Of a stretch of 64,000 bases of DNA, positions 47,742 to 60,418 are shown in pieces; the first letter of the stretch is position 1, and each line of letters begins with the position of its first letter. The notes below the pieces were generated by a model that was not told the DNA's origin, made no database searches, and saw only the letters and a list, made by a program, of their open reading frames with translations. The position numbers were made by a program, and so were the translations under genes. Source of the DNA: Primula veris (Eukaryota > Streptophyta > Magnoliopsida > Ericales > Primulaceae); contig OY821746.1 of NCBI GenBank assembly GCA_963682055.1, positions 8,095,992 to 8,159,991 on the forward strand, given 5' to 3'.

Positions 47742-49005
47742 GACTCTGTTTGTTTTGTTGTAAAATGGGTGTAAACAAACATTTACGAGTAAAATAAATT
47801 TTCCGGTTGATTGGTTTAACGTAAAACAATTTTTTTCGGAAAACTTTTCTCACATATCCAGTAAAATTGGGGGAAACGGTTACCCCACAAATAAAGTCGT
47901 AAACGGTTTAAGGAGGCTCTCTCTATATTCTTTCTAATACTAGTATTGTAACCATTATTAATTATATGTTAGTCTTTCAAAACTATTTAATATTTAGTCC
48001 AATTCCATCTAATTAACCAATAAAAAAAATAAAAAATAGGAAATTTTCTAAAAAATAACAAAAAATGAAAAAAAAATCTGAAATTTCTAAAAAAAACCGA
48101 AGAAAATTTTAAAAAGCTAAAATCTAATTAACCAATGAAAATAAAAAATAGGAAAAAATCTAAAAAAATAATAAAAAGTGGAAAATATAAAAATTCAAAA
48201 AAATATTAAAAAAACCCAGGAAAATTTAAAAAAAAGGTAAAAAAATAATCAATAATATATTCTATACTTTTAATTTTATGAGTTTATAGGTTGAAAATTA
48301 TAAGTTATTACAATTGAGGTATATGAAAGAAAATATGCATTTAACTAAATTTTCTTATATATGTTGCGATTTTTACCAATTATTTGTTTAAAAAATAATT
48401 TGTAAAAGAAATTAATTTTTTTAATAAAATTTTAGGTGTAAAACTTTTTATGCACCAACCGCCCGTAAATGAAGAGCATGTTAGATTTTTGTACAATGAA
48501 GTGACAAAGATGGAGGGGTTTGACGAGTCGGACTTGGAAGATGCGTTTGATTATCTCAACAAAAATAAAATAGAGGCAATGGGATTTATCGTAAAAAAAG
48601 ATGCAGGAAAGAAAAAGTGGTTGACGAAATTCCTTTCAGAAAAATAGACGAACTTTTAGTTTTTTCCCGTCAAAATAATTGTGATTTTAATCACTAATGT
48701 TTTTAAACTTTCACGAACTTATTATTTTTGTGAATTTAGTTAATTTTTGTGACTTTTAGTTAATTTTTGATGTTTTCTATCTTAAAATATTTTGTTTAAA
48801 GTATGAACAATGTTTATTTATTTATGCATCGAATTTGTCTAATTTAAATAACTAATAGATTTTTGAATTTCAATAGAATTACCATGGGAAACCTTTGACG
48901 CACCAAACATCCGTAAATAAAATGCAAACAAAAGTTTACACCGTAAAACTTTACCCGAAAAATATTTTTCCTCCGTAAATATTTTACTACGAAACAAACA
49001 GAGCC
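47742..49005. mobile_element. PIF/Harbinger-like element nested in the hAT-like element
   Basis: The left terminus GACTCTGTTTGTTTTGTTGTAAAAT is matched by the reversed right terminus GGCTCTGTTTGTTTCGTAGTAAAAT. Both are flanked by ATA (47739-47741 and 49006-49008), a 3-bp target duplication. These ends fit PIF/Harbinger elements. The interior has internally duplicated A-rich DNA (48000-48250) and one 65-codon ORF. No DDE transposase is present. Confidence 0.7.
48450..48647 (+). pseudogene. 65-codon ORF, probable C-terminal remnant of an element-borne protein
   Basis: The frame reads MHQPPVNEEH, then MEGFDESDLEDAFDYLNKN, a GFIVKK stretch and KKKWLTKFLSEK. The 'small helical end with D..ED...YL and a W-L close' resembles the C-terminus of the Myb/SANT-like second protein of plant PIF/Harbinger elements, but this is a weak match from memory. 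The region around its ATG (48450-48475) is repeated, altered, at 48897-48925. The start codon may therefore lie in element repeat DNA and not be an original start. No splice partner exons were found. Confidence 0.4.
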
Positions 49006-49149
49006 ATAGAGTTGAGAACCATACCCACCCCAAGAACCAAGAGGGTCGGGTTGGGTAGACCCAAAAACGGTTTTGTGACGGGTCGGTTTTTACGGTTTTT
49101 TGGTATCTACGGTACGGTTTTAGGGTATTGGGTATTTTTGACACCCCTA

Positions 49150-50092
49150 CATCTAATACACGGTTTAAGCCAATAAGCTAGCTTGCCGAAAAATTAGCCA
49201 ATAGCAAATATGTAGCGAAACCAAAATGCCAATATCGCAAATAAGTCATGAATAAGTTATATACATGAGGGGCAGAGCCGCAGATGAGAGAAATTGAGAA
49301 AAAACGAATGCAAGAGCCGAGAGAACAAATGTAGCAATGTTAGCAAACCAACTTAATTGTGAGAAAGTGTAATGATATTTAATCACTCTATGAATTTTTA
49401 ATAATTTTGTTACACTATATCTTTTCAACACATAGGCCATGTTCCTTTTGGTGGCGAAAAAACACAAAAAATAATTTGTTATAGGAAACTACTATCAGTA
49501 TTTTTTCATATGATTTGTTTTACTTGTATACTTTTACTGCCAAGTTACTTTTACTGCCAAGTTACTTTTACAACCATTTTAAACAAAATGCTGGATTTTT
49601 CGACTATTTTTATACAAAAGTTGTAATGTCGAATTATAAACCGAAATTCAGAATTACGGTTTACCGATTTTTTTTTTTTAAATAAAAAATAAAAAGATAA
49701 ACCGTAATTCTAATTTACAGTTTTGACATTAAAAAAACAATGTTTTGCAATCGAAAAATCCAAAAAATCCAGCCATTTTAAAAAAGTAAAAACACCCTTG
49801 TAAAAAAAGAAGAAAGTAATGTACCGGTGTAAAATAGCGTGAAGCATGTGTGACCCGACCCAGTAAATTGGCTATATATACATAATATTACATGTATCTA
49901 TGGCAGCTTTTCTCCCAGTTGGCGCCCAGAAAGAAACCCAGATTCTAGAGAGGGAAAGAGATACATACATATATATATATATATATATCGATATATATAT
50001 ATTCCTATTAAATCCTTATACCCTTTGATAACTGATCAACTCTTTATAAACCCATACTAATTTATTCTTTCTCGTATTTTTCCCACTTTAAA

Positions 50093-50123
<31 letters not shown>

Positions 50124-50178
50124 GTATTTATTGCCCTAGAAATTGGGATCAATTTGATCGAATAGATTGGGTGTAAAA
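49150..50178. promoter_or_regulatory. Upstream region of TFIIH p62 gene
   Basis: No gene is seen at 49150-49850. Nearer the gene, TATATATACATAA (about 49871) could be a TATA element. (TA)n tracts at 49968-50002 and a (CT)n(TA)n tract at 50094-50122 fall in the likely 5'UTR, a common arrangement in plant leaders. Confidence 0.45.
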
Positions 50179-50294
50179 ATGTCGAAAGTAATAAAGCGTG
50201 TGAAATACAAGCCCCAATTGAAGGACTCCGGCATACCCGGCATCTTGCAAATGGTCCGTCGTTATAATTGTGTGTGCATATATATATATATATA

Positions 50295-50330
<36 letters not shown>

Positions 50331-53300
50331 CATCTAGTGTTCTAAAAGTCGAGCCTAAGTGAAAATTAAACGGTGATTAAGCATTATATATATATATATA
50401 TACATACTTGTGTAACTATGTACTAGACTTTGCTGATTAATTCAGTCTACTAAAAATCGAGCCTATAAGTGAAATTACGCGGTGATTAAGCATAACTAAG
50501 CGGAACTGGGCGTTAGGCGAAATATTTCCGCCTTTTAGAACATTGCTGATTATATTATATGTTACAGATCCTCAGTTTAAACTTTCAAGACTAAACCTTG
50601 AAGATTTATAGGCAGTGACAGAACCAGGAATGTAAAATGGGAGGGGCCGATATTCTGTATAATAAAAATCCATACCCTATGTGTTTTTTCCTCGTAATAT
50701 AGGGGGATGGTATTTTTTGAAGATTTTGGTCAAGATGCGTAGATTTTTTTTTTTTTTTACTTTTTCATCAATTTTATTAAAATGGGGGAGAGGGAGGGGG
50801 GTTGCCCACGACCGTCTCCTCCCAGTTCATACCCTGTTTAGTTTATAATCACATACGATATGTTGGAAATTTTAATGTCAAATGATTAGGAACTAGGTTT
50901 CCTGTTTAGGAGGGGCTAAATTTCATGTGGGATTATTGTTTTTTTTTTAATTATTATGGTGGGTGTTGAAATAGAAAAATCTGAAGTGTTTTGTAAAAAA
51001 AGACATGTTAAGAGATTTTTATTTATTTTTGGTTATTATGTGGGGTGGTGAGAGGCTAAAGTGTGTAATTTTTTTGGTAAAATAAATTATAAGTGATTTC
51101 ATCGGGCTGTTGCCGTCTTCTTCCGTCTACTAAATGAGCACTATTGATTATCTTGGTATAGATTTTAGTTAAGTTAAAAAGATTATTGTGAGTGAAAAGA
51201 TACTAAACGAACCCAAAAATTGTGTTTAGACATGGCTTGTTTATAAATGTGTTTGTTCGGGATTGACTGGGCTCGGGATCGTTTATAAACGAGCGGAGTC
51301 TGAACAGGATTTGCTCATTTGCACCCCTAGTTTGAACTGGTGCTATATTGGACTAAAGTTACAATTTGAAGCGGGCTTCTTTGGTTTTGGGAATTTGTAT
51401 CATTAGTTTGTGTTTAAGATAGATTTTGTTAAACGCTTTTGGATGTTATTGTTTATTGGAGTAATATACAGTAAATGTTAATCTACACATGCAGACGAAT
51501 GAGAAGTTTGTTTTTACGCCTGATAATAGGAAAGCTCAAGGACTTGATGTATTGCTTAAGTCAATCACAGGTACCCTTTAATTCTAGAGTTTCATTGCAC
51601 ATTTTTGTTGCTTTTGGTGGTGTTTTTCTCAACTAGATTAAATGAATTGATTAACCGTAGTGTTGATAATTCATTGCTCATTTTTTTTTATCTACATCCT
51701 TTTAACTGCTTTGCTATGATTTGACAGGGCAAAGGTCCTCCAAGCCTTCAAACAAGCTAGCACTACTTAATCTATCTCACAAGGTTTCACAGATTATCCA
51801 TCTTTGCCTTCTTTTTTCTTTTTCTTTCTTTGATTTGTTATTCAGGTGCTACAGATGCTTATTAAAACAGTAACTTTGAGTATTAAACCAAACTCTCATT
51901 TCTTACTAAACATGTGGGACTTCTTTTATGACAGGGTGGGTCTTACATTTTCGAGTTTGAAAACTTTCCTGATCGTGATGCCTGCAGAGAAGTTGTAGGT
52001 ACTTGTCATTTTCTCCTTCCATCTTTCTTGTTTATTTAATGGAAGTAGCACCTGGCCTTAGCCTCCTATGTACCAATTTTTTTGTTGGAAGTAGCACATA
52101 TTTACTGGCTCGGTATTGTTAGAAGATATTCTACTTTTCCAAAATAATTTATTGTTGTTTTAAGACCATTCATATAATATTCTTCTATGGCCTTTCGAAT
52201 AGCTAGAGCTCTTGCAAATATTGGAGAAGATGGTAAGGCACATGGTGAACAACTTACCGCACAAGAAATGGAGCGTCGAATTAAGTTACTGCAACACGAT
52301 AGGTAAGCTGTTTTTGAATAATTAAATTATTGATGAGAAAAAGGCGTGGAGCATTGGAGAAAGTACTTGATTCATTTTATAACAATTTTCTACTTACTCA
52401 AGATATTTGACTTGTATTTCTTGCAGTGAGTTGCAGAAGCTCCATAAACAATTTGTTTTAGGCGGTATCTTATCAGAAGCTGAATTTTGGGCAACGAGGA
52501 AGGTTAGTAGCTTGCTAAATTAGAAATATTTTATGTTTCCATGAGCATTGGTTTTCACTCTATTTGTTTTATATTGCCAATAGTTGCCTCTTTCTTCCTA
52601 GAATACATGAATGATCATGACTATGTTATTAAAATTTATATTTGTTTCAAACCAATTGCAGAAGTTGCTGGAGAAAGATATGGGAAATAAGATGAACAGA
52701 CAACGAGTGGGATTTAAAAGTGCTATGATTGCAGATATTAAACCGTCTGCTGATGGCCTGGTAGGAATAATCTATATCGTTAGCTTGTCTATGCTCACTT
52801 GCACTTGCTCGAGGTTTTTATTTCTTTCGATAGTGCGTTTTAGTTGTACAACTTGTTTGAGTGTAAGAAGGACAACTGAAAAACATGTACCTCAAAATAA
52901 AACTAAATTGGTTTTGAAATCGCCATATTGTACTGATTCTTTCATTATAAAGTACATGTCTATTTGCTAATATCTCTCATCATTTCATAATCCGGTTCTG
53001 ATAATGGTTTCCTCTTTTCAGACAAATCGAGTTACGTTTAACTTGACACCGGAAATTATTCACCAGGTACTGATCTATTCATCAACTAGACTTTGGTTTA
53101 CCTTGTAGTCCTTTGAGTTTGAAAATTTTATTATGTTCTTGCGAATATACATAATGATTGGTCATGCATTTTGGCTTGTAATTGATGGATCTGATTGATA
53201 CTTTGATTTTCCGAAGGAGAAATAATTGGATTATCAGGGCCTACCGTTTTTTATTTTATTTTAGGAAGATAGCAACTTTGACTGCTTGTTAAATAGTTCT

Positions 53301-56300
53301 AAATGATCACCCTTAAGGCGGTTTCTGGGCATAGACTATACTCATCATAAAGAAAAGTTGTCTTACTAACTTTTTAGTGCTTCACCACTTGTAATCGAGC
53401 TGGTATCTGCGTTCTGTATGTTCAGATTTCTCAATGGCTCCTATCTTTTTCTCTAGAAGCGAAAACGTGTTTTGTGCCTAGCAATATCTTTCCACATTCA
53501 TCAATTGAAATACACTATCCCTTTTATTTCCCTTTAATTGTTTATATTTTTTCTAATGGGTTTTAAGATTATTGCTCTGCGGTCCGTTGTGATAGCTTAA
53601 ATTATGAAATCATGAGATAATTCAATAAATTGACAGATATTTGCTGAGAAGCCAGCTGTTCACCAAGCATTTCTGAAGTTTGTTCCCAGTAAGGTATGGA
53701 TGTTTGATTTGCGCCATGTTGATGCCATCTAAATATCTAATTTAAAAACTGCTTTCATTGCATACCATAAGTTTGTACCAATGAGTTGGTGTAATATAGG
53801 AGGTTTGAAACTTGTATGCTGTTGTTAAGCGAAACTCCGACTATTTTTGAGAAATCTGGCTTGTCAAAATGTAAAATGTGTATTAACGTGTAATGTGGTG
53901 TGTTAAATCTCAAAACCCTTATTTATTCTTGAACAAATACTTTTATGTAGAAATTCCTACCCTTCGTATATATTGTCACAATCTGTTCATTTTCCTTTGA
54001 CACAAAGCTGACCAAATTTATTGTGTTGTTATAGGACACTTTTGTAAATCATCAGGAAATTTGCTTGTTTTTTGCTTACGAGTGAACTGCAGTTTCTAGT
54101 AATTTTGTTTTTCTGGCTTTGCATCCAGATGTCGGAATTAGACTTTTGGAGCAAGTATTTTAAAGCTGAATATATACATAGTACAAAAAATCCGGCTGCT
54201 GCTGCAGCAGAAGCTGATCTTGATGAAGCCTTGGTTGTCTTCTTGAAACAAGATGATGTGTGGGCGAAGGAGGCTCGGCGCAAGGTATATAAAATTAGCA
54301 CAATTTTGATCTACATGAATTTTATCACTGTTTAGTGTTTTGATTTTGCTGCATATTCGTGGTTATATAATCTTTTTGCTTTCTATGTGCCATTTCGCTT
54401 TGCAGATTAGAAGAGTAGATCCTTCTTTAGACATGGAAGCTGATGAAGGGGATGACTATATTCATCTTCCGGTCAGTTGGGTTTGGTTGGGTGGATTTTC
54501 TTATAAATTTCCAAGTTGTAAGTAAGAGGAAGTCTAGTTGATACAGTTGGATGAGTTTTACATCAAGTGTCTACATCTCCTTAGAAAATGAGAATTGACA
54601 TTGGACGCTTATTACCATTCACATTTTCATGTCACTCTCATTTTGAGCATCAATATGTTGTGCTGCTTTTAAGCTTGTGTTATCGTACCACTCAACTATT
54701 TATATATCTAAGACCTGTTAGTTTTTTTTTTTCCGTGTTAGTAGAATATTTTAGTAGGAGACTTCTGAACATATTATCTTTACAAAGTCTGTAGTTGTTT
54801 TCTCCACACATCTAATTTCTCTTACTCTAGCTTGTTTGAATGATTTAAAACACAAATGGATGTCAAATCTTTTTTGCTGTATTCATTGCTCCAGCCTGCT
54901 GCTAGTTATTTTACAATGTAAACATCTTTGGGATTTCTCAGCCATATCATTTTCGTCTCTTTACCCTTTCTATTAAATTGCATTTGATTATCTGTAGGAT
55001 CATGGAATCTCTCATGATGTCAGCAGTGATATCACAGACTCACACCATGAAGAATACAAAAGGTCTATATTCCAGTTGCTCAACAGGCATGGTGCAGTTG
55101 TTCTAGAAGGAAAATTTTTTGGTAAGGTTTTCTCTATTTTAAAACTACCGTTAAGAATGATCATAAGGGTGGGTATTATGTTGCCATTAGAAGGTGGTCA
55201 GAGGTAATACAGTATATTATATTTTTAGAAAGCAACTTTAAGGGCAAGAATTATAGAATAGCAAAATAAGTTTAAGGGGTGTCCTAGACCACAATGGTCT
55301 CGCCACCATGGTTCAGTGACTGATATTGCTCGCTTAAGATTAGGTTGTGCTATAAAGGCGTTGCCCTATGGTTCTTTAGGGCATTTGTTTTCTGAAACTT
55401 TCAGTTGAATTATACTTTGATTCAGTGGTTGATGTTGGACCCTTGCATTTATGTTTTCATTTCTTGAAGTTGAGAGGTGTTAACAAAAGTTATGTGACAA
55501 CTTGGTGGATATTGTCTAGGAAGAAAGTAGTGTTTGCCAGACTATGAGTTCCGATCCGATTATGTTATTCATATCTCTGTTTCAGATGGACTATTTCACG
55601 TAATTTATTGTTTTACCCATTCACACACCTCAACCCCTTTCCCACTTTTGTATGCTTTAAGCCATAGCCTGTGTAAATTTCAATAGAAGGAAGAATTGTA
55701 AGGGCTTTGCTCTGACTAACTAAGCTACCTCTGTTGCTAAAAAAAGTAATCAATTAAATAACCAATACAAACTTGCAAAAAGATGAAGATCGCTTTCTCC
55801 AGAAACCAACTCTTAGACCAGGGTAGAAAATGAGGGAATCATGGATAAGGAAAGAGAAAATACATCAGATTCATCTGCCTATCTTTTCAAGAAAGAGTGT
55901 GAAGATTATGAAATTAGAGAAGGTAAGGTTCGATAGTGATAGATTAGCGAGGAAGTTGTCCATTGAATAGAAGCAAAATTTTGTATTTTCCTTCTTAGTG
56001 TAAGGTGTCCAAACCTAGAGCCTTGATTTAGTGGCTTTCTAAATGATACTTCCATTTATGACCCTTCTTTGCTTCTGCTAGGTTTGACATTTTTTAGTAT
56101 AGTATTTATTGCTACTTTGATGAGTGAACATCGTATCAGAGTTAGGTTTATTATGTTGTCATATCTGCTTCAGACATTGCAGTTTGTTCTTGCTCTCCTA
56201 TTTACTTAAGATGAGAAAAGAAACGGATGGGACGTAAGGGAGAGAGAGAGAGAGGTTTTAATCGTTGCTGGTTTTGGATTCTGTTACATCAGTTTACTTT

Positions 56301-58532
56301 TCTTTTAGCCTTATTAATTTGTTGTGATCCATCTAGTTTTGGTACGAGGTCATTAAAGTACCCTCAGAATTTAATTGCCAAATTTCCCATACAAAAATAA
56401 CGCAAAATAGATAGAAGTTGCTACCATTGAATCTTTACTTTATGTTATTTTCATCTTCTTTTCAGATCAATGATTTTCTTTCAATTGGTTAACCAACTGT
56501 GTTCCTTGGTCACAGAGGCGGAGTCAGGTGATACAAGGTCTGTAGCTGAAGCTCTAGCCAGATCACAACAAGGTCAACATATTTTACTCTGTGCATTTTT
56601 GTTCTTGTATTTCTTTCTTCTGATAAAAGAAAAAGAGAAAGGGGAAAATAACAATATGTGCTGATGATATGCTTTTGAGTTACTGCAGCTGAGTTGGCTA
56701 AGGAAGCGACGAATGAGAAGGGAAACAGTGAACGCTTGGATCGGATTTCTCAGTTGGCTGAGATTGAAGATCTTCAGGCCCCTCATGATCCTCCAGTGGC
56801 ACCACTTTTCATTAAGGCAAGTTTTCCTTGTTTTTTCCCTAATATAATATGAGAAGATAATACACACTTATCAACTGTATGTTCCCTTGGTTAGGATCCT
56901 CGAGACTACTTTAATTCTCAGCAAGTTAATGCTCTACAACCTCCAGGAGGTTCAAAAACTGGTGTGAAACAGATGAAGAAATCCAGTTTAAGGACCAGTG
57001 AAGCTTACAGTTATATGAAGGAGACTATATCTAAGATGAAAGTTACTGGGTTAGATGATCTTATCGTAAAACCTGAAGTTGCTTACAAGGTTGATTTAAC
57101 TGATGTCACAAATTTCATAAGCAGTATTTTTCATTTAGAATGACTCGATTATTAATCTTTATGAGGGAGCATAACGGACTCATTGTATGTTCTAATGTAG
57201 GTTTTCTTGACGCTGAATCAGAGTATTTCAAGCACAAAATATAGTAATGGGAAGAATCCTCAAGAGAGTGTACTGGACAGGTTGCCGAACACCATCAGAG
57301 AAGAACTTTTGCACGTAAGTTGGAACTTGGAAATGGATCTTCTTTGTGTACTGTTCGAGTTTGTCCTTTGTTATAGGGTTAAGAGTATTTGGCTTTAGTA
57401 TAAGTTTAAAGTTATCATTAGTTGTGAAACCTCCAAACAAAAGCGAAGAGGAGTGAAAGTTCTCTCCACAGCAACAGAGAATATAAAAGTAAATGATGTC
57501 TGTTTAATTGATTTAATGATATGCTTCTGCTCTTATCTTTCGAAATCCACAGAAAAGTCCTATATTTCCTTGTTTAAGCTTTTCTGCGACTGGTACTAAA
57601 TTTTTCTTGCTTTCAGCATTGGACTTCTATTCAGGAATTACTGAAGCATTTCTGGTCATCTTATCCGATTACAACGCCATATCTATATGCAAAGGTAAAT
57701 TATATAGTGGCATGTTCAAGAAATCAGCCCAAATAAAGTATCGACATTTTCAGATTATACAAATGAGCATTTCGAAAAAAAGAATCGATCTGTCTTAAAT
57801 ACTTAAGCTAATCGTAATCACAAAAATATATGCTTTACTTGAAATTTCCACATCTACAACTTATCTAATCATTAAACTGCAGGTTGACAGACTGAAAGAT
57901 GCCATGGCAAAGATTTACCCGAAGTTGCAGGTAGTTTGCTTTTTGATTATATACCCCCTCATCATTGAACCGTTGTGCTTCTTAATTTTCCTGTTTGGTT
58001 CTAGGCTTTCATAATTGTATAACTGTTTAGTTTATTTATTTTTCGCCAACTTCAGGAGGTCAAAGAGTCTGCGAAGTCAGATACTCGCCACCAAGTTTCT
58101 CTCCTGGTTCAGCCCATGCTACAGGTACAATAATAGCATTCCACTTAACTTTTAAGCCGTAGCGGTGGATCAATTATATTGAAAACATTATTTCAGGAGA
58201 AGTTGTACATTGTCGGCTTTTGATAGTAAAAGCATTTTAGGAGCAGGCTGGTGGTGGCCTTTCAATTCTCATATGTCATAAGGAAGTGTCTAGGTTTTTC
58301 CCCATTTAGATGCCGTAAGCATTTTAGGAATTAAAATTGCTAAGATTCATATCAAGATTAACTCGATTTGATCAAAAAAATCACTACATTTTTTTGTTGT
58401 TGCCGTTTTCACATAACTAATGTTTTGGAGCTGTTCTTATGTCAGGCACTGGAAGCTGCCTTTGCGCATTATGATGCAGATTTGCAGAAGAGATCAGCAA
58501 AAAATGGAGAGAGACCAAATGGATATGCATAA
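50179..58532 (+). CDS. TFB1: General transcription factor IIH subunit p62 / TFB1 (BSD domain protein)
   Basis: Core TFIIH subunit for RNA polymerase II initiation and nucleotide excision repair, nuclear. Twenty exons: 50179-50253, 51495-51570, 51728-51783, 51935-51998, 52203-52302, 52427-52502, 52662-52760, 53022-53066, 53637-53693, 54129-54284, 54406-54471, 54998-55121, 56516-56572, 56689-56816, 56895-57089, 57201-57314, 57617-57694, 57883-57930, 58056-58124 and 58446-58532. They sum to 1770 bp, 589 residues. An N-terminal PH-like domain covers about residues 1-110 ([39 protein letters not shown]). The first BSD domain has [21 protein letters not shown], the second [30 protein letters not shown]. 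The C-terminal p62 region has [16 protein letters not shown] and [17 protein letters not shown]. The intron after exon 14 has a GC donor. Intron 1 is long (1241 bp) and repeat-rich. Confidence 0.95.
50614..50830. mobile_element. Repeat of the GCAGTGACxGAACCA family in TFB1 intron 1
   Basis: It starts GGCAGTGACAGAACCAGGAATG with a GGGAGGGGCC block. It closes with GGGGGGTTGCCCACGACCGTCTCC. It resembles the 28236 element in its left terminus and GC-rich right side. Upstream in the same intron, a block TCGAGCCTA..GTGAAA...CGGTGATTAAGCAT is duplicated at about 50348-50385 and 50457-50492. Confidence 0.45.
55122..56515 (+). other. Longest internal intron of TFB1 (1.39 kb)
   Basis: No gene inside. 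A (GA)n tract lies at about 56240-56255. The next exon joins as [11 protein letters not shown]. Confidence 0.7.
56817..56894 (+). other. GC-AG intron in TFB1
   Basis: The donor is AAG|GCAAGT and the acceptor TTAG|GATCCT. Using these borders the protein reads APLFIK|DPRDYFN, the conserved p62 sequence. No nearby GT donor keeps this frame. Length is 78 bp. Confidence 0.9.
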
Positions 58533-59802
58533 TGGAGGATTGACCTCCTCTCAAAGCAACTTATAACATAATGTATACGTGATGAAATTTTGCCCTGAGC
58601 TTTTTAAGATGCTATCTCCTTGTTGCGGGAATTGCCTTATTTCTTCTTCATTGTTTGGTCCTGCTGGAAATTTATTTGTAACAAGTTCGGATGATGAGTC
58701 TCAAATAGCAGGTTATAAAAGAACATGTGTGTCCCAGTTTTGATGTTTCTCAAACATATCAAATTGTATAAAATATATAAGTTTTACGATCTTAGCGGGA
58801 ACAAATCTGGACTTCTAGAATGCAAATTTTGTTTTGAGTATAATTTTTTTGAAAATAACCGATGCATTTATTATCGAATTCAGGTAGATCGAGCAATGTC
58901 CAAGTCTACTGAATGTATAGTTTTTGACTAGTTGTCTAAGAGCATTCTCAACAATTGATGCTAACGAGTGTGTATGTACTAGTTTGGACAAAATGGAAAA
59001 AATAGACTACCCATCAGTCTCGCTTACCTGTTGTCCAGAACAAAATTTACAAAGAAAGAGGTGTCCCAGACTGTGTAAAACAGAGTCAGAAAAACTGTGT
59101 TTAAGTCTGAACCTTGTGATCCTTTGAATATAACTGGATCAGACAATGCAGACTTAAACACAGTTTTTTTGACCGTGTTTTGTTCACAAATTATGTCCAT
59201 ATCTGGACAGAAATTATAGACATGTACAGGAATTTTTTTAATATATTTACAATCAATCAAAACCCAACCTTCTGCCTTTTTCTTTCTCATTTGTCACTTT
59301 ATCTCTCTCTCTCTAGAATAAAATCTCATCACTCTCAGAGAAAATCCTTTTTTTTACTCCTCTCTTTCCCCCCTAACCCCCACAATGAAAAAAAAAACTA
59401 TCATTTGCGTTGGTTCATAATCAGATTCACCCTTGTTCTACATTATTAATTTAGAATCACCCACGATTTAATAGGACCGTGAGTTTCCGATGGTCTGATC
59501 GAGGTTTGTATCTCCAAATAATCTCAAATCCTGACATTAATGGAGATCCATAAAATTTCAAGGTGACTTGATTTTTTCTTTACAAAAATATCATCAATTC
59601 CCGGTTGGGGGAAACGAGGCTCAAATTGATATCGGGTGAACTAATGGTGGATGCCAACAAAAGAGAGAAAGTTTGGAAATTTTGTGGGTTGTAGTTGTAG
59701 TGATGCTATATATTTTTTTTAAGTGACATGCCAAAATACTAATTTTTAATTATGGGTATATGAAGTAAGTTTAGCACTGATGTGCTGCAATATCAAATAG
59801 AG
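58533..59802. other. Spacer after TFB1
   Basis: The first 200-300 bp probably hold the TFB1 3'UTR. A 20-bp inverted repeat at 59090-59168 is the only clear structure. The CT-rich 59280-59370 stretch looks leader-like, but no coding exon follows. Confidence 0.5.
59090..59168. repeat. 20-bp perfect inverted repeat (hairpin) with 39-nt loop
   Basis: AAAAACTGTGTTTAAGTCTG at 59090-59109 is fully complementary to CAGACTTAAACACAGTTTTT at 59149-59168. The loop holds a smaller GATCC...GGATC inverted pair. Confidence 0.9.
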
Positions 59803-60048
59803 AAAATTAAGGATTGGTCCACGAAAACAAAAGTATTTAAGGATTGGTCCGGCTATAAAATTCATTTAAGGATTGGTCCATTATTTATGAAACTAATTAA
59901 GGATTGGTCCAATATAAAAGCTCTCCCAAATCTATTTATATAATTAATCATTCTCTCTCTAGAAAAAAAAAACAACTTCCACAGAAAACATTTTATCCCC
60001 AAATCTCTCTTTCTCTATACATACATACATACCCAGATACATACCCAC

Positions 60049-60085
<37 letters not shown>

Positions 60086-60090
60086 ATCAT

Positions 60091-60219
60091 TGAATAAAGC
60101 AAAGTTTTTGCAACGGTTATTCGGGAGAAAATCCTACTCCATGAGGTGATGATGTTGAACGCCTCTTTGAAGATGCCAAAAAAACCGAGGAATTGAAGCT
60201 CCTCTTGTTCTAAATCCAT
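60091..60219 (-). pseudogene. Captured or orphan first exon, N-terminus MDLEQEELQFLGFFGIFKEA
   Basis: The minus-strand reading begins MDLEQEELQFL, then GFFGIFKEAFNII and SWSRIFSRITVA, 43 codons before the frame turns into TA-repeat translation. This closely resembles the start of a plant family of uncharacterised multi-pass membrane proteins that begin MDL.PEELQFL..FGI..E (recalled family, not searched). The rest of that protein, with its several membrane spans, is absent. The fragment is therefore a partial copy inside the 59803-61099 element, without splice partners. Confidence 0.6.
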
Positions 60220-60418
60220 GGTGTATTATATGATATTATGAAATTTGTAGGTTTGTATTCAGTGAAACAAGTCCTGAATTTTTGTAAATGTTTCAATGCA
60301 CAGAGAAGGATATACTTTGAAGGATTTTTGGTGGACTTTGAATGAGTCTTTGATCAGTTTCTCTGGTTGAAAATTATTTGGGCAGACAATTTAAAAGAAG
60401 ATTATTCAACGTTAATTT

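Larger units (their letters stand above)
47279..49149. mobile_element. hAT-like non-autonomous element, host of a nested element
   Basis: The left end reads CAGGTTTCAATTTTACCCAACCCGACCC. The reversed right end reads TAGGGGTGTCAAAAATACCCAATACCC. These share the AGG..CAA..ACCCA terminus layout, with GGGTCGGGT-rich subterminal DNA as in the 9867-10454 element. ACATC occurs just outside both ends, a possible remnant of the 8-bp target duplication. The middle (47742-49005) is a second, nested element. Confidence 0.55.
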
